A stretch of DNA of 53,389 bases. Source: an uncultured Clostridia bacterium (lineage in GTDB: Bacteria; Bacillota; Clostridia; Oscillospirales; Ruminococcaceae). The notes under the pieces are model-generated. The model made no database searches. It saw only the letters and a list, made by a program, of their open reading frames with translations, and was not told where the DNA came from. Location: contig CANDVA010000019.1 of the NCBI GenBank assembly GCA_947389015.1, forward strand, positions 1-53,389, in the 5' to 3' direction. Shown in pieces: positions 28,401-36,201 of this stretch (position 1 is the first letter of the stretch; every line of letters starts with the position of its first letter). A program made the position numbers and the translations under genes.

Positions 28401-28987
28401 ACGAGATCGTATCGCAAAGGTATGAATTCCAGTCGGAGCAGCTGCGCGATATCGAGGACGCGAAGCGCGAGCTTGAAAAGCTGATAGAACAGCTTACGGG
28501 CGACATCAAAAAGCAGTTCCTCGAGAGCTTCTACGACATCAACAAGCACTTCAAGGAGATATTCGTGCAGATATTCGGACCGGGCGCGCACGCCGAGCTG
28601 GAGCTTACCAACCCCGACGACGTGCTCAACTCGGGTATCGAGATAAACGCCGCGCCTCCGGGAAAGGTAATAAAGAACCTAATCTCGCTGTCGGGCGGCG
28701 AGCAGACCATGGTAGCTATCACGATCTACTTCGCGATACTTATACACCGTCCCACGCCGTTCTGTATGCTGGACGAGGTTGACGCGGCGCTCGACGTGGT
28801 CAACGTCGAGAAGTACATCGGTTACTTAAACCGTTTCAGTCGCCGCACACAGCTTATGATTATCTCTCACCGCCGCGGCACTATCGAGGGTTGCTCGGTG
28901 CTGTACGGCGTATTTATGCAGGAAAAGGGCGTATCGCGTCTGTTAAGGCAGGAGCTTACCGACGAGCTGGACGGTGTTACAAACTAA
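25418..28987 (+). CDS. smc: Chromosome partition protein SMC
   Basis: A 1189-residue SMC ATPase. Walker A GSNGNGKSN is near residue 32; coiled coils cover about 170-500 and 670-1010; the hinge is about 515-640 (GIHGIVADVITVPEKYVTAI); the C-terminal head has LSGGEQTMVA and Walker B FCMLDEVDAALD. Homodimers with ScpA and ScpB compact and segregate the chromosome. No scpAB gene is nearby. Length is standard. It follows the radical SAM gene by 12 nt and precedes ftsY, the usual Clostridial order. Confidence 0.96.
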   Translation: MLFKTLEIQGFKSFADKTVLTFDTKTTAVVGSNGNGKSNISDALRWVMGEQGAKTLRGEKMEDVIFHGTVERKPMGFARVALTIDNADRALSIDADEVVISRKLYRSGESEYLINGRKSRLRDIQELLMGTGLGRDGYSIIGQGRVAEIINARDTQRREIFEEAAGVSLFLRKKADAEKQLAQAEDNIIRQRDLIRVDEERLPILKKQSEKAILASELLARKKELEISVSVARLNEKREELTKLNDDLLLNRGECEHFERDIEKAEEQIEKLGDDKLSAQGRLERVRSGIQTANDELAEKRSGISVAENDLKHNEQRREELTEQLKNAEQNSRTFDTQIELINAEITEKQTTADELEKRSEELQDKLDEISKQNTDAGEEYSALESEIAAARAEQTKQELAASLARRTADELSDQKNSFLADLSEGENKINGYKDELSEVRKTAGKNAEEKAAAQNKSAGMERLAEGKRKRLNEARTALEQENSKLGEKQQRYKVLSDIEKSKEGYSRAVKEIIMAGEQGRLTGIHGIVADVITVPEKYVTAIETVLQSVMQNIIVDNEETANRCIRFLKETNAGRATFYPLTSMKGRRLNEPRLQSEAGFEGIASELVECGDEYAQIISNLLGLTAVVDDIDTATVIGKKYGYRFRIVTLDGQLVNAGGSFTGGSRINRGGIISRKQELDALYGEITKLRESVRTKNEEFERYRAEVAKFTIETEGMADRIRELEQEDIRTSAEISRLTSLIEQLENQGESSRQTLQRFDAQIKQQTDIITAAGKETAVLSDKINELEKKHEEQSGERSEAENKIREISERILKFNNDRLDALHEIDLKKQQIKNIEDNRRTLLENSGGYQQAMNELDESDRAIREKIERIKREIEAGSGELSEKNEEITTLTNEINAFDKRISELHQDIAEANRSKEKFTREVARLDERQVALQKEYDKIVALLFDSYELTVSQAAEQAELPENLLAAENDLTELSKRISAMGMVNMESIEEYEIVSQRYEFQSEQLRDIEDAKRELEKLIEQLTGDIKKQFLESFYDINKHFKEIFVQIFGPGAHAELELTNPDDVLNSGIEINAAPPGKVIKNLISLSGGEQTMVAITIYFAILIHRPTPFCMLDEVDAALDVVNVEKYIGYLNRFSRRTQLMIISHRRGTIEGCSVLYGVFMQEKGVSRLLRQELTDELDGVTN

Positions 28988-29007
28988 CTGAATGATATGG
29001 AGACTTT

Positions 29008-30126
29008 ATGGGATTATTTGATAAATTCAAGAGAAAAAAGATAGTTGATACCCTTGGTGATGAGGAAAACGTTCAAGTAACGGAAAGCTCGGAAAACGCC
29101 GAAACCGAGGACAACGGCGGGCGGGCTTCGCTGCTGGAGCGTTTGCAGGGCGGCACACCGATATTCACCGACCACGAATCGGATATCGAGTATATGGAAG
29201 AGTACGAGGCTCAGCAGAAGGAAGAGAGCCTGTACCGTCTCCGCGAGGGTTTGAAAAAGACCAAGGACGGCTTTGTGAGCAAGGTCGAGCTGTTGATAAA
29301 CTCATTCACCAAGATAGACGAGGACTTCTTCGACGAGCTTGAGGAAACGCTGATACTTTCCGATATCGGCGCGGAAACGAGCGAGGATATCTGCGACAAG
29401 CTTCGCGCCGAGGTCAAGCGTACGGGCACTACCGAGCCCACGGACGTGAAACAGATGTTAAAGAACATCATCTCGGAGATACTCACGGGCGGCAACGAGA
29501 TGAAGCTCGAGACAAAGCCGTCGGTGATAATGGTAATAGGCGTGAACGGCGCGGGAAAGACCACTACTATCGGCAAAATGGCGGCGCGTTTCAAGGCGGG
29601 AGGCAACAAGGTGATCGTGGCGGCGGCGGATACGTTCCGTGCGGCGGCGATAGATCAGCTCAACGTCTGGACGGAACGCGCGGGCGTGGAGATCGTCAAG
29701 CACGGCGAGGGCAGCGACCCCGCGGCTGTGGTGTTCGACGCGATATCGGCGGCAAAGGCGCGCGGCGCGGACATAGTGCTGTGCGATACCGCGGGTCGTC
29801 TGCATAACAAGAAGAACCTCATGGAGGAGCTGAAAAAGATCGCGAGGATAATCACGCGCGAGCTGCCCGAGGCGAGCGTGGAAACGCTGCTCGTCCTCGA
29901 CGCGACCACGGGTCAGAACGCGGTAAATCAGGCGCGGCTGTTCAACGAGACCGCCGACATCACGGGAATAGTTTTAACAAAGCTCGACGGCACGGCAAAG
30001 GGCGGCATAATAATCCCGATAAAGAACGAGCTCGGGCTGCCCGTAAAGCTGGTGGGCGTGGGCGAGAAGATAGAGGACTTGCAGGAGTTTATCCCCGAGG
30101 ATTACGTCAACGCGCTGTTTGATTAA
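29008..30126 (+). CDS. ftsY: Signal recognition particle receptor FtsY
   Basis: A 372-residue SRP GTPase with an acidic N-terminal region (1-80), the four-helix N domain and the G domain: GVNGAGKTTTIGKMA (G1, about 176-190), DTFRAAA, DTAGRLHNKKNLMEEL (G3, about 258) and TKLDGTAKGG (G4, about 325). It docks SRP-ribosome complexes at the membrane for co-translational insertion. It starts 20 nt after smc and is probably in the same transcript. A fused acetyltransferase/nucleosidase gene follows by 14 nt. Confidence 0.95.
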   Translation: MGLFDKFKRKKIVDTLGDEENVQVTESSENAETEDNGGRASLLERLQGGTPIFTDHESDIEYMEEYEAQQKEESLYRLREGLKKTKDGFVSKVELLINSFTKIDEDFFDELEETLILSDIGAETSEDICDKLRAEVKRTGTTEPTDVKQMLKNIISEILTGGNEMKLETKPSVIMVIGVNGAGKTTTIGKMAARFKAGGNKVIVAAADTFRAAAIDQLNVWTERAGVEIVKHGEGSDPAAVVFDAISAAKARGADIVLCDTAGRLHNKKNLMEELKKIARIITRELPEASVETLLVLDATTGQNAVNQARLFNETADITGIVLTKLDGTAKGGIIIPIKNELGLPVKLVGVGEKIEDLQEFIPEDYVNALFD

Positions 30127-30140
30127 GGATTGGAGGAAAA

Positions 30141-31361
30141 ATGTCTCAAGAACAGAACAAACCGATTATTATTCGGGCAAAGGAAGATTTGGCACCGGAG
30201 ATATATGAATTGGTTCACGGGACGATCGAGGAGATATACACCAAATATTATTTCGGTGAAGCGGTCGGATTTTTCTTGGAACTTCATAATGAAGAGAGTA
30301 TTTTAAAAGATATCTCGGAAGAAAAAGTATATGCTGTCACTCTTGAACAGGAGGTCATAGGAACGGGAACGCTTGACGGAGATCATATCAGGTGTTTGTT
30401 TGTATCGCCTCAATTTCAGGGACGGGGGATCGGTACGCTTCTTATGGACTTCTTTGAAAGTGAGATCATAAAAACTTATGGCGCCGTATATTTGGATTCT
30501 TCGCTTCCCGCCGGAAAATTCTATAACAGCCGCGGATATGCCGTCAAGGAATACAAGGAGCATAGGCTTGAAAATGGCAAGGTGTTGGCGTATGAGATCA
30601 TGTGCAAGAATAATTTTCCGATCGATCCGAACGAATATAACGCGCCTTTGCAGCTTGTAAGACGCGAAATGGAATTGCAGGGTATAGATTTGGATGAAAT
30701 GAGGAAAGTTTTTCCCGAAAGATTGTATCTCCTTGCGGACAGCTTGTACGACGCTATGTTGGCGAAAAACGTCGGAACGCTTACCTACCATGTGGGAGGT
30801 GAGGTATATGTTATGAACAGTAACAGTAAGGTCGGATTTGTGAAAGGCGAAATGTGCTCCCCGGGAATTGCGACGCAGGCTGAGGACTTGATCGCTGCGG
30901 GAGCGCAAGAACTGATTCACGTCGGTTTTGCGGGAGGACGTGTCGGAACAAAAATCGGGGACGTGGTAATCACGGACGGAGCATTTAACGATACGGCGGT
31001 CGCCGGCTTGTACGGCTGCAGCGGCGAGATCGTTGAAACGTCAAAGGAACTTACTGATCTGCTCTGCAAGGAAATGAACTCAAAAGGAATTTCGTATCAC
31101 AGAGGACATCATTGGACTACCGACGCAGGATATGTCGAAACGAATTGGCGCATAAAATATTTTGAGAACAAGGGCGCTCTCTGCGTTGAAATGGAGGGAG
31201 CGGGTCTGTTTTCGGCAGCCAAATTCCGTTCCTGCCGCGCAACCGGAATATATGTAATATCGGATTCCGGCTGCGGTGATGATTGGGATCTCGGGTGGGG
31301 CGAAAAGGTTCTGGAAACAAGCATAAACAAGGTGATCGACGCAATTGCAGATAATGGATAA
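30141..31361 (+). CDS. GNAT acetyltransferase fused to a nucleoside phosphorylase-like domain
   Basis: A 406-residue two-domain protein. Residues about 8-155 are a GNAT fold with an acetyl-CoA loop QFQGRGIG (91-98) and FYNSRGY at the end. Residues about 165-406 resemble the PNP/UDP-phosphorylase fold: CSPGIATQAEDLIAAGA (239-255), HVGFAGGRVGT (260-270), the ribose-contacting CVEMEGAGLFSA (348-359) and YVISDSG. No frameshift or stop separates them, and TGGAGG lies before the ATG. The combination is unusual. It may acetylate and cleave a nucleoside-like compound, but this is inference. The gene sits between ftsY and rdgB, is less GC-rich than they are, and is likely an insertion. Confidence 0.8.
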   Translation: MSQEQNKPIIIRAKEDLAPEIYELVHGTIEEIYTKYYFGEAVGFFLELHNEESILKDISEEKVYAVTLEQEVIGTGTLDGDHIRCLFVSPQFQGRGIGTLLMDFFESEIIKTYGAVYLDSSLPAGKFYNSRGYAVKEYKEHRLENGKVLAYEIMCKNNFPIDPNEYNAPLQLVRREMELQGIDLDEMRKVFPERLYLLADSLYDAMLAKNVGTLTYHVGGEVYVMNSNSKVGFVKGEMCSPGIATQAEDLIAAGAQELIHVGFAGGRVGTKIGDVVITDGAFNDTAVAGLYGCSGEIVETSKELTDLLCKEMNSKGISYHRGHHWTTDAGYVETNWRIKYFENKGALCVEMEGAGLFSAAKFRSCRATGIYVISDSGCGDDWDLGWGEKVLETSINKVIDAIADNG

Positions 31362-31404
31362 AATGCTATTCTATTATCGTGCACCATAGCAGCTGTTCAA
31401 GGTA

Positions 31405-31433
31405 TTGACATCTTGAAGATTTTGTGATATAAT
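31405..31433 (+). promoter_or_regulatory. Promoter of the rdgB operon
   Basis: TTGACA (31405-31410) and TATAAT (31428-31433), 17-nt spacer, full consensus, 39 nt before the likely ATG of rdgB. It starts a new transcript for rdgB-yhbY-nadD-yqeK-rsfS. Confidence 0.92.
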
Positions 31434-31472
31434 AAAAGGTAACAATTTTTGATGAAAGGATCATTTTCAATC

Positions 31473-32141
31473 ATGGAACATCACCGATCGAGTGAAGAAC
31501 AAGGCACTGTACCCGAACCGACGGGCAGCTCCTGCCCCGGGGACAGTCGAAAACGTCTGATAATCGCATCAAACAACGCGGGAAAGATTCGCGAGTTCAG
31601 GGAGCTGCTCAGCCCGTTCGGGTTTGAGGTCGTATCAATGCGTGACGCTGGCTTTACCGACGAGATAATCGAGGACGGCGATACGTTCGAGGAGAACGCG
31701 CACATCAAAGCGCGCGCGGTTTGGGAGGCTACAAAGACCCCGACTATCGCAGACGATAGCGGTCTGGAGATAGACTTTCTGGACGGCGCTCCCGGAGTGT
31801 ATTCGGCGCGGTACGCGGGCGAGGGAGCGGACGATAAGGCGCGCTGCCAAAAGGTTCTGGACGAGATGCACGGCGTTGCGAGGGAGCTTCGCGACGCGAG
31901 GTTTGTGTGCTCGATTTATTTCATATACGCCGAGGACGATGAGTATTCCGTAAACGGAGAAGTCCGCGGCTACATAGGCGAGAAGCCCAAGGGTAAAAAC
32001 GGCTTCGGCTATGACCCGATCTTTATGCTGAACGACGACGACAGCATGGCGACTATCGGCGACGAGGAAAAAAACAAGATATCCCACCGCGCAAACGCGT
32101 TCGGACAGCTTTCTAAGATACTGGAGGAGAAATTTTTGTAA
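31473..32141 (+). CDS. rdgB: dITP/XTP pyrophosphatase (RdgB/HAM1)
   Basis: A 222-residue house-cleaning enzyme that hydrolyses dITP, dXTP and ITP to monophosphates. The conserved motifs are LIIASNNAGKIREFRELL (normally the N-terminus), TFEENAHIKARAV, ADDSGLEIDFLDGAPGVYSA, GFGYDPIF and ISHRANAFGQLSKILE. It has about 27 extra residues before the usual start. They include 14 codons matching the 42-bp inverted-repeat segment at 31506-31547. The start is inferred: ATG at 31473 with AAAGGA 12 nt upstream; an ATG at 31452 is a weaker alternative. Confidence 0.9.
   Translation: MEHHRSSEEQGTVPEPTGSSCPGDSRKRLIIASNNAGKIREFRELLSPFGFEVVSMRDAGFTDEIIEDGDTFEENAHIKARAVWEATKTPTIADDSGLEIDFLDGAPGVYSARYAGEGADDKARCQKVLDEMHGVARELRDARFVCSIYFIYAEDDEYSVNGEVRGYIGEKPKGKNGFGYDPIFMLNDDDSMATIGDEEKNKISHRANAFGQLSKILEEKFL
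31506..31547. repeat. 42-bp inverted-repeat segment within the rdgB 5' coding region
   Basis: ACTGTACC (31506-31513) and GGACAGT (31541-31547) are near-complementary ends, and GGGCAG (31523-31528) pairs with CTGCCC (31532-31537) inside. The segment is exactly 42 nt, 14 codons, and adds GTVPEPTGSSCPGD-type residues in frame. This looks like a small palindromic repeat that inserted without breaking the frame. The GGGAC/GTCCC theme recalls the palindrome at 94-115 but the two are not the same sequence. Confidence 0.6.
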
Positions 32142-32438
32142 ATGCTGACAAGTAAACAAAGAGCGCACCTGCGTTCGATTGCGCAGAGCTATAATCCGAT
32201 ATTCTATATCGGAAAGCTCGGTATTACCGATGAGATAATAAATCAGCTTGAGCACGCTATCAACGCACGTGAGCTTATCAAAATAGGGGTTCAGGAAAGC
32301 TGCGAGTACAACGCCCGCGAGGCTGCGGACATCATCGCGCCGCAGCTCGGGGCAGAGACAGTCGCCGTTATCGGACGGAAGTTCGTGCTGTGGCGCAGGA
32401 GCCGCGATCCGAAAAAGAGGGTGATCGAGCTTGATTAA
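32142..32438 (+). CDS. yhbY: YhbY-family RNA-binding protein
   Basis: A 98-residue CRM-domain protein. LTSKQRAHLRSIAQ and GKLGITDEIINQLEHAI, with LIKIGV, match the family throughout; length is standard (about 97). It binds pre-50S ribosomal particles. The ATG follows the rdgB TAA directly, and its end overlaps nadD by 8 nt, so expression is coupled with the NAD and ribosome-related genes downstream. Confidence 0.93.
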   Translation: MLTSKQRAHLRSIAQSYNPIFYIGKLGITDEIINQLEHAINARELIKIGVQESCEYNAREAADIIAPQLGAETVAVIGRKFVLWRRSRDPKKRVIELD

Positions 32439-33039
32439 GACGGGAATTTTCGGCGGCGCGTTCAATCCCGTGCATAACGGTCATGTCAATCTCGCGAAAG
32501 AGGCGATAGAGCAGCTTAAGTTAAGGAGATTGCTGATTATCCCGACCTTCGAGTCGCCGCATAAGGCGACGAAGCTGTTGCCGTTCGAGACGCGGGCAGA
32601 GATGTGCCGTCTGGCTTTTGAGAGCATATCGGACAAATGCGAGGTCACGGTGAGCGACATAGAACGGCAGATGGGCGGCGTGAGCTATACGATAAACACG
32701 ATACGCGAGCTGTCCAAGCGGCTTCCCGGCGAGCAGCTTTTTCTGCTTATCGGAGGCGATATGCTGTTTTCGTTCAGGGAATGGTATAAGTACGAGAACA
32801 TACTCAAGGAGAGCAAGGTCTGCGCGGTAGCTCGCGGCGGCGACAGCTTTACGGATATGCTTGAATTCGCGGCGGAAATGGGCAGGGTAAAGGTGCTGCC
32901 GACAAATATCGTCGACGTTTCATCAACGGAGATACGTGAAAAGCTTGCCGCGGGCGCGGATATCTCACAGCTTGTGCCGCAAAAGGTCGCGGAGTATATC
33001 GCAAAAAACGATTTGTACAGAGGTTTGGAAGTTGAGTAA
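32431..33039 (+). CDS. nadD: Nicotinate-nucleotide adenylyltransferase
   Basis: A 202-residue enzyme that makes deamido-NAD from nicotinate mononucleotide and ATP. GIFGGAFNPVHNGHVNLA carries the HxGH motif of the nucleotidyltransferase fold (residues 5-22), and VSSTEIREKL is the C-terminal ISSTxxR motif. It starts with TTG, overlaps yhbY, and has AAAGAGGG upstream. The grouping nadD-yqeK-rsfS is one of the best conserved gene orders in Firmicutes. Confidence 0.95.
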   Translation: MIKTGIFGGAFNPVHNGHVNLAKEAIEQLKLRRLLIIPTFESPHKATKLLPFETRAEMCRLAFESISDKCEVTVSDIERQMGGVSYTINTIRELSKRLPGEQLFLLIGGDMLFSFREWYKYENILKESKVCAVARGGDSFTDMLEFAAEMGRVKVLPTNIVDVSSTEIREKLAAGADISQLVPQKVAEYIAKNDLYRGLEVE

Positions 33040-33625
33040 GTATGTTGATTACGATCAATACGAGGACTTGCTGAAGGAGCGGCTGTCAAAAAAGCGCTTT
33101 CAGCACAGTATGAACGTAGCGGAGGAGTGCTTCAGGCTCGCGGAGAGGTTCGGCGCGGACAAGCGGCGCAGCTATCTCGCGGGAATGCTGCACGATATAA
33201 TGAAAGAGGATCTGCCAGACAGGCAGAAGCAGTACACGGTTGACAGCGGACTTTCACCCGATCCCGCTGAGCTTGCCACAAAGGCGCTCTGGCACGGCGT
33301 AGCGGGAGGATATTATGTCCGCGAGATACTTCATATCGACGACGATGAGGTGATACGCGCGATACGCTATCACACCGTAGGCTGCGCGAGAATGAGCGCT
33401 CTGGAAAAGATCGTGTATCTCGGCGATATGATCTCGGAGGAGCGCAGCTACAAGGGCGTTGACAAGATGCGCGAGTACTGCTACAAAGACCTCGATCTCG
33501 CGATGTCCGTGGCGCTTATCTATCAGATAAGCTGCGTGTGCAATAAATGCGGCGTGCTGCCGCTTTCAACGTTTGAAGCGTATAACTATTATCTGCAATT
33601 CAATAAAAATAAGGAGAGCCTATGA
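33032..33625 (+). CDS. yqeK: Bis(5'-nucleosyl)-tetraphosphatase, YqeK-type HD hydrolase
   Basis: A 197-residue HD-domain protein with His25 (FQHSMNVAEE) and the HD pair at 54-55 (LAGMLHDIMKED), a later H (KALWHGVAG) and an Asp (YLGDMISEERSY). The known YqeK enzymes cleave Ap4A to two ADP. The start is the TTG at 33032, 8 nt after GAGG, overlapping nadD by 8 nt; the longer upstream frame is nadD sequence. The stop overlaps rsfS (ATGA). Confidence 0.9.
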   Translation: MSKYVDYDQYEDLLKERLSKKRFQHSMNVAEECFRLAERFGADKRRSYLAGMLHDIMKEDLPDRQKQYTVDSGLSPDPAELATKALWHGVAGGYYVREILHIDDDEVIRAIRYHTVGCARMSALEKIVYLGDMISEERSYKGVDKMREYCYKDLDLAMSVALIYQISCVCNKCGVLPLSTFEAYNYYLQFNKNKESL

Positions 33626-33984
33626 CCGACAGAGAAGAATTAGAGATCGCCGTTAAGGCGCTTGACAGTAAGAAAGCAACAAAGATCACCGCCCTAAAAG
33701 TCGGCGATCTGACGATACTCGGCAATTATTTTGTGATAGCATCCGCGTCCTCGACCACGCAGGTCAAGGCGCTTGCCGACGAGGTGGAATACCGTATGCA
33801 GCAGGCAGGCGTTACACCCAAGAGCATTGAGGGAGCGCAGAGCAGAAACTGGATAGTGCTGGATTATATCGACATTATCGTGCATATCTTCCTCGAGCAA
33901 ACACGCGAGTTTTATCAGCTCGAGCACCTTTGGGCGGACGGCGAGCCTGTTGATATTTCCGAAATAATATCCGAGCAAAGTTAA
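33622..33984 (+). CDS. rsfS: Ribosomal silencing factor RsfS
   Basis: A 120-residue protein with the family features: ITALKVGDLTILGNYFVIAS, the A-S-S-T-T-Q-V-K helix start, and WIVLDYIDIIVHIF near the end. It binds L14 on the free 50S subunit and blocks joining with 30S in starved cells. It is the last gene of the rdgB operon. A small gene-free region of 160 nt with a strong promoter follows. Confidence 0.95.
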   Translation: MTDREELEIAVKALDSKKATKITALKVGDLTILGNYFVIASASSTTQVKALADEVEYRMQQAGVTPKSIEGAQSRNWIVLDYIDIIVHIFLEQTREFYQLEHLWADGEPVDISEIISEQS

Positions 33985-34042
33985 GAGATTTTGGTTAAAA
34001 GTGCCAAAAAATGAAAAGTGTATAAATTTTTTGAATAAACTC

Positions 34043-34071
34043 TTGACAAATCGTATGTTATGTTGTATAAT
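34043..34071 (+). promoter_or_regulatory. Consensus promoter of rpsU
   Basis: TTGACA (34043-34048) and TATAAT (34066-34071) with a 17-nt spacer, in an AT-rich stretch. The 5' leader is about 65 nt and ends with GGGAGGG. Confidence 0.93.
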
Positions 34072-34144
34072 AACACATATACTCTATGTATAACTACTAC
34101 TTGTAGATAACCTATGCCCGATGGCAAAGGGAGGGAAAATATAG

Positions 34145-34318
34145 ATGGCAGAAATTCGTCTTGGAAAAAATGAATCTCTTGATACCGCTCTGAAGCGTTT
34201 CAAGCGTTCATGCGCAAGGGACGGCGTTCTTGCTGAAGTTCGTAAAAGAGAGCATTACGAAAAGCCTTCGGTAAAACGTAAAAAGAAGTCCGAAGCTGCT
34301 CGCAAGCGTAAGTTTTGA
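34145..34318 (+). CDS. rpsU: Ribosomal protein S21
   Basis: A 57-residue basic protein read from the sequence: [19 protein letters not shown] at the start, [20 protein letters not shown] in the middle and ARKRKF at the end. Length and sequence fit S21 of Firmicutes, a late 30S component near the mRNA exit that affects initiation. It has its own consensus promoter, a GGGAGGG ribosome binding site and its own terminator, so it is a single-gene unit. Confidence 0.96.
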   Translation: MAEIRLGKNESLDTALKRFKRSCARDGVLAEVRKREHYEKPSVKRKKKSEAARKRKF

Positions 34319-34346
34319 TTGCGCTTATTAACAGAAAAAACGGTTG

Positions 34347-34370
34347 AAGCGGGCAGTTTTTGTCCGCTTT
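34347..34370 (+). terminator. Terminator of rpsU
   Basis: AAGCGGGCA (34347-34355) pairs with TGTCCGCTT (34361-34369), with one G-T pair, around a 5-nt loop, 28 nt after the rpsU stop; the T tract is short (TTAATTGCTTT). Confidence 0.7.
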
Positions 34371-34427
34371 AATTGCTTTATACGGGTATTTTCCCTTTCA
34401 TATCATTATCGTTTTTGGGGAGGAAAT

Positions 34428-34841
34428 ATGAGCTTTAAAATGTATAGGCTGGACTTCGGCTGGGAGATAGCAGTGCCGGAGGGATGGATAATGGAAAAAA
34501 AGGAAGCGGGCAGTTGTATCTTCTATCCGGAGGATCCCGAGGACGAAACTACGATATACGCGTCCGCGTTACATTCAGAGGATCACAAGCTGCTCACGCC
34601 GGAGCGTCTGATGAAGAGCGCGTTTGAACGGAGCATTCCCGAAAATTCCGAGGAGCTGGAAATTCCGACAAGCCTGCACTGTATGGCGTTTACACAGCGC
34701 GGTTCGGACGGGGTCTATCGTATCGGCGCGGGTTTTTTCACCGAGGGTGACCTGTTGTCGCTGAACGTCTACGCAAAGGATCGGGAAAAGGCGAACGAGG
34801 CGGCGGCGGGCTTTTCGCGAACCAAGTTCGCGCGGGGGTAA
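34428..34841 (+). CDS. Uncharacterised protein upstream of yqeG
   Basis: A 137-residue soluble protein starting at the ATG at 34428 with GGGGAGG upstream; an in-frame upstream extension covers the rpsU terminator and is rejected. No signal peptide, metal site or enzyme motif can be seen. WEIAVPEGWIME and CIFYPEDPED, with alternating acidic strands, suggest a small beta-rich domain. It is followed by yqeG after 2 nt, probably in the same transcript. I do not recognise a family. Confidence 0.65.
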   Translation: MSFKMYRLDFGWEIAVPEGWIMEKKEAGSCIFYPEDPEDETTIYASALHSEDHKLLTPERLMKSAFERSIPENSEELEIPTSLHCMAFTQRGSDGVYRIGAGFFTEGDLLSLNVYAKDREKANEAAAGFSRTKFARG

Positions 34842-34843
34842 TA

Positions 34844-35344
34844 ATGCTTTTTAAACCGACTTTCTGGCTGAAAAACGTGCTTATGATAGACGAGAATTTT
34901 CTATACGAGCACAATGTTTCGGCAATGGTCCTCGATATGGACAACACTTTGTCCATGCACGGAAATCCCGCGGCGGAGGACGGCGTTTTGGAGTGGCTGG
35001 ATAAAATGCGCGGTCTGGGAATTAAAATGCGCGTTGTATCCAACAATAATACAAAGCGCGTCGCGCCGCTCGCAGAGATACTCGGGCTGCCGTTCACCGC
35101 GAACGGGGCTAAGCCGCTGACTTTCGGAGTAAACCGTGCCGTAAAGGCAATGAACGCGAAAAAATCCGAAACGCTGGTTATCGGCGATCAGATATTCACC
35201 GACGTTATGGCGGGCAATCTGGCGGGGATACGCACGGTTCTGGTAGAGCCGTTTCATCTGGAAAAGACTTGGACGTTCCGCCTGAAAAGGCGGATAGAGA
35301 GCCTTGTGTTCCACAGAAATTACGATGATCTGGAGTTGAAATAA
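34844..35344 (+). CDS. yqeG: YqeG-family HAD-IIIA phosphatase
   Basis: A 166-residue protein. MVLDMDNTLSMHGN carries the two HAD Asp residues, VVSNNNTKRV the Ser/Thr motif II, LVIGDQIFTDVMAGN the acidic motif IV. Length agrees with the YqeG family, conserved near aroE/aroQ and ribosome-associated genes in Firmicutes. It overlaps the endonuclease IV-like gene by one nt (TAATG). Substrate not established. Confidence 0.9.
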   Translation: MLFKPTFWLKNVLMIDENFLYEHNVSAMVLDMDNTLSMHGNPAAEDGVLEWLDKMRGLGIKMRVVSNNNTKRVAPLAEILGLPFTANGAKPLTFGVNRAVKAMNAKKSETLVIGDQIFTDVMAGNLAGIRTVLVEPFHLEKTWTFRLKRRIESLVFHRNYDDLELK

Positions 35345-36183
35345 TGATTACATTCGGACCGGGCGGTAATTCCGTCAGCTGGGGAAAGCGCAGGTTTCCG
35401 GCGGATCTGCCGCAGTATCTTAAGGAACTTGGACTTAACGGCTATGAAATAGAATGCGGGCGCGGCGTTCGCATAAGCGAGGCTGCCGTGCGCGACTTGC
35501 CGAAGCTCGCGGAGGAGCACGGGATATACGTCACGCTGCACGCTCCGTATTTTATATCGCTGTCGTCCGTGGAGGAGGAAAAGCGCATTAACAGCGTGAA
35601 TTACATTCTCGAATCGGCAAAGGCGGCAAAATCTGTCGGAGCGCGGAAGATAGTGGTACATTCGGGGTCGTGTTCGAAAATGACGAGAGCCGAGGCGACA
35701 TATCTTGCAAAGCAGACCTTGAAGCTCGCGCAGAAGTCCCTTGACGATAACGGGCTTTCCGATATTATCATCTGTCCCGAGACTATGGGCAAGATAAATC
35801 AGCTCGGCACGCTCGAGGAGGTGTTGGAGTTGTGCACCGTGGACGAGCGTTTCCTGCCGACGGTCGATTTCGGACACCTCAACGCGCGAACTCTTGGCGG
35901 CATAAAGTCGCGTGAGGATTACGCTAAAATGCTTGATCTTATCGAGAACGAGCTGGGTCACGAGCGTATGTCGAATATGCACGTGCATTTCAGTAAGATA
36001 GAGTACACAAACGGCGGCGAAAAACGCCATTTGACGTTTGCGGACAAGCAGTACGGACCGCAGTACGAGTTTCTTATGGAGGAAATACACAAGCGCGGGC
36101 TTGAGCCGTCGATAATTTGCGAGAGCGACGGCACACAGGCTGAGGACGCCGCCGAAATGAAAAAATATTTTGAGAGTTTATAA
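35344..36183 (+). CDS. TIM-barrel endonuclease IV-like (AP endonuclease 2 family) protein
   Basis: A 279-residue protein with zinc-ligand motifs like those of endonuclease IV: YVTLHAPYF, VVHSGS, ICPETMG, TVDFGHLNA, MHVHFSKI and ICESDGTQAEDA. All nine positions appear to have plausible His/Glu/Asp residues, so it may cleave apurinic sites or act as a related isomerase. Family members near yqeG and aroQ are annotated as AP endonuclease-like; biochemical assignment is uncertain. It starts directly on the yqeG stop. Confidence 0.8.
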   Translation: MITFGPGGNSVSWGKRRFPADLPQYLKELGLNGYEIECGRGVRISEAAVRDLPKLAEEHGIYVTLHAPYFISLSSVEEEKRINSVNYILESAKAAKSVGARKIVVHSGSCSKMTRAEATYLAKQTLKLAQKSLDDNGLSDIIICPETMGKINQLGTLEEVLELCTVDERFLPTVDFGHLNARTLGGIKSREDYAKMLDLIENELGHERMSNMHVHFSKIEYTNGGEKRHLTFADKQYGPQYEFLMEEIHKRGLEPSIICESDGTQAEDAAEMKKYFESL

Positions 36184-36201
36184 ATATATACGGAGGAAAT
36201 T

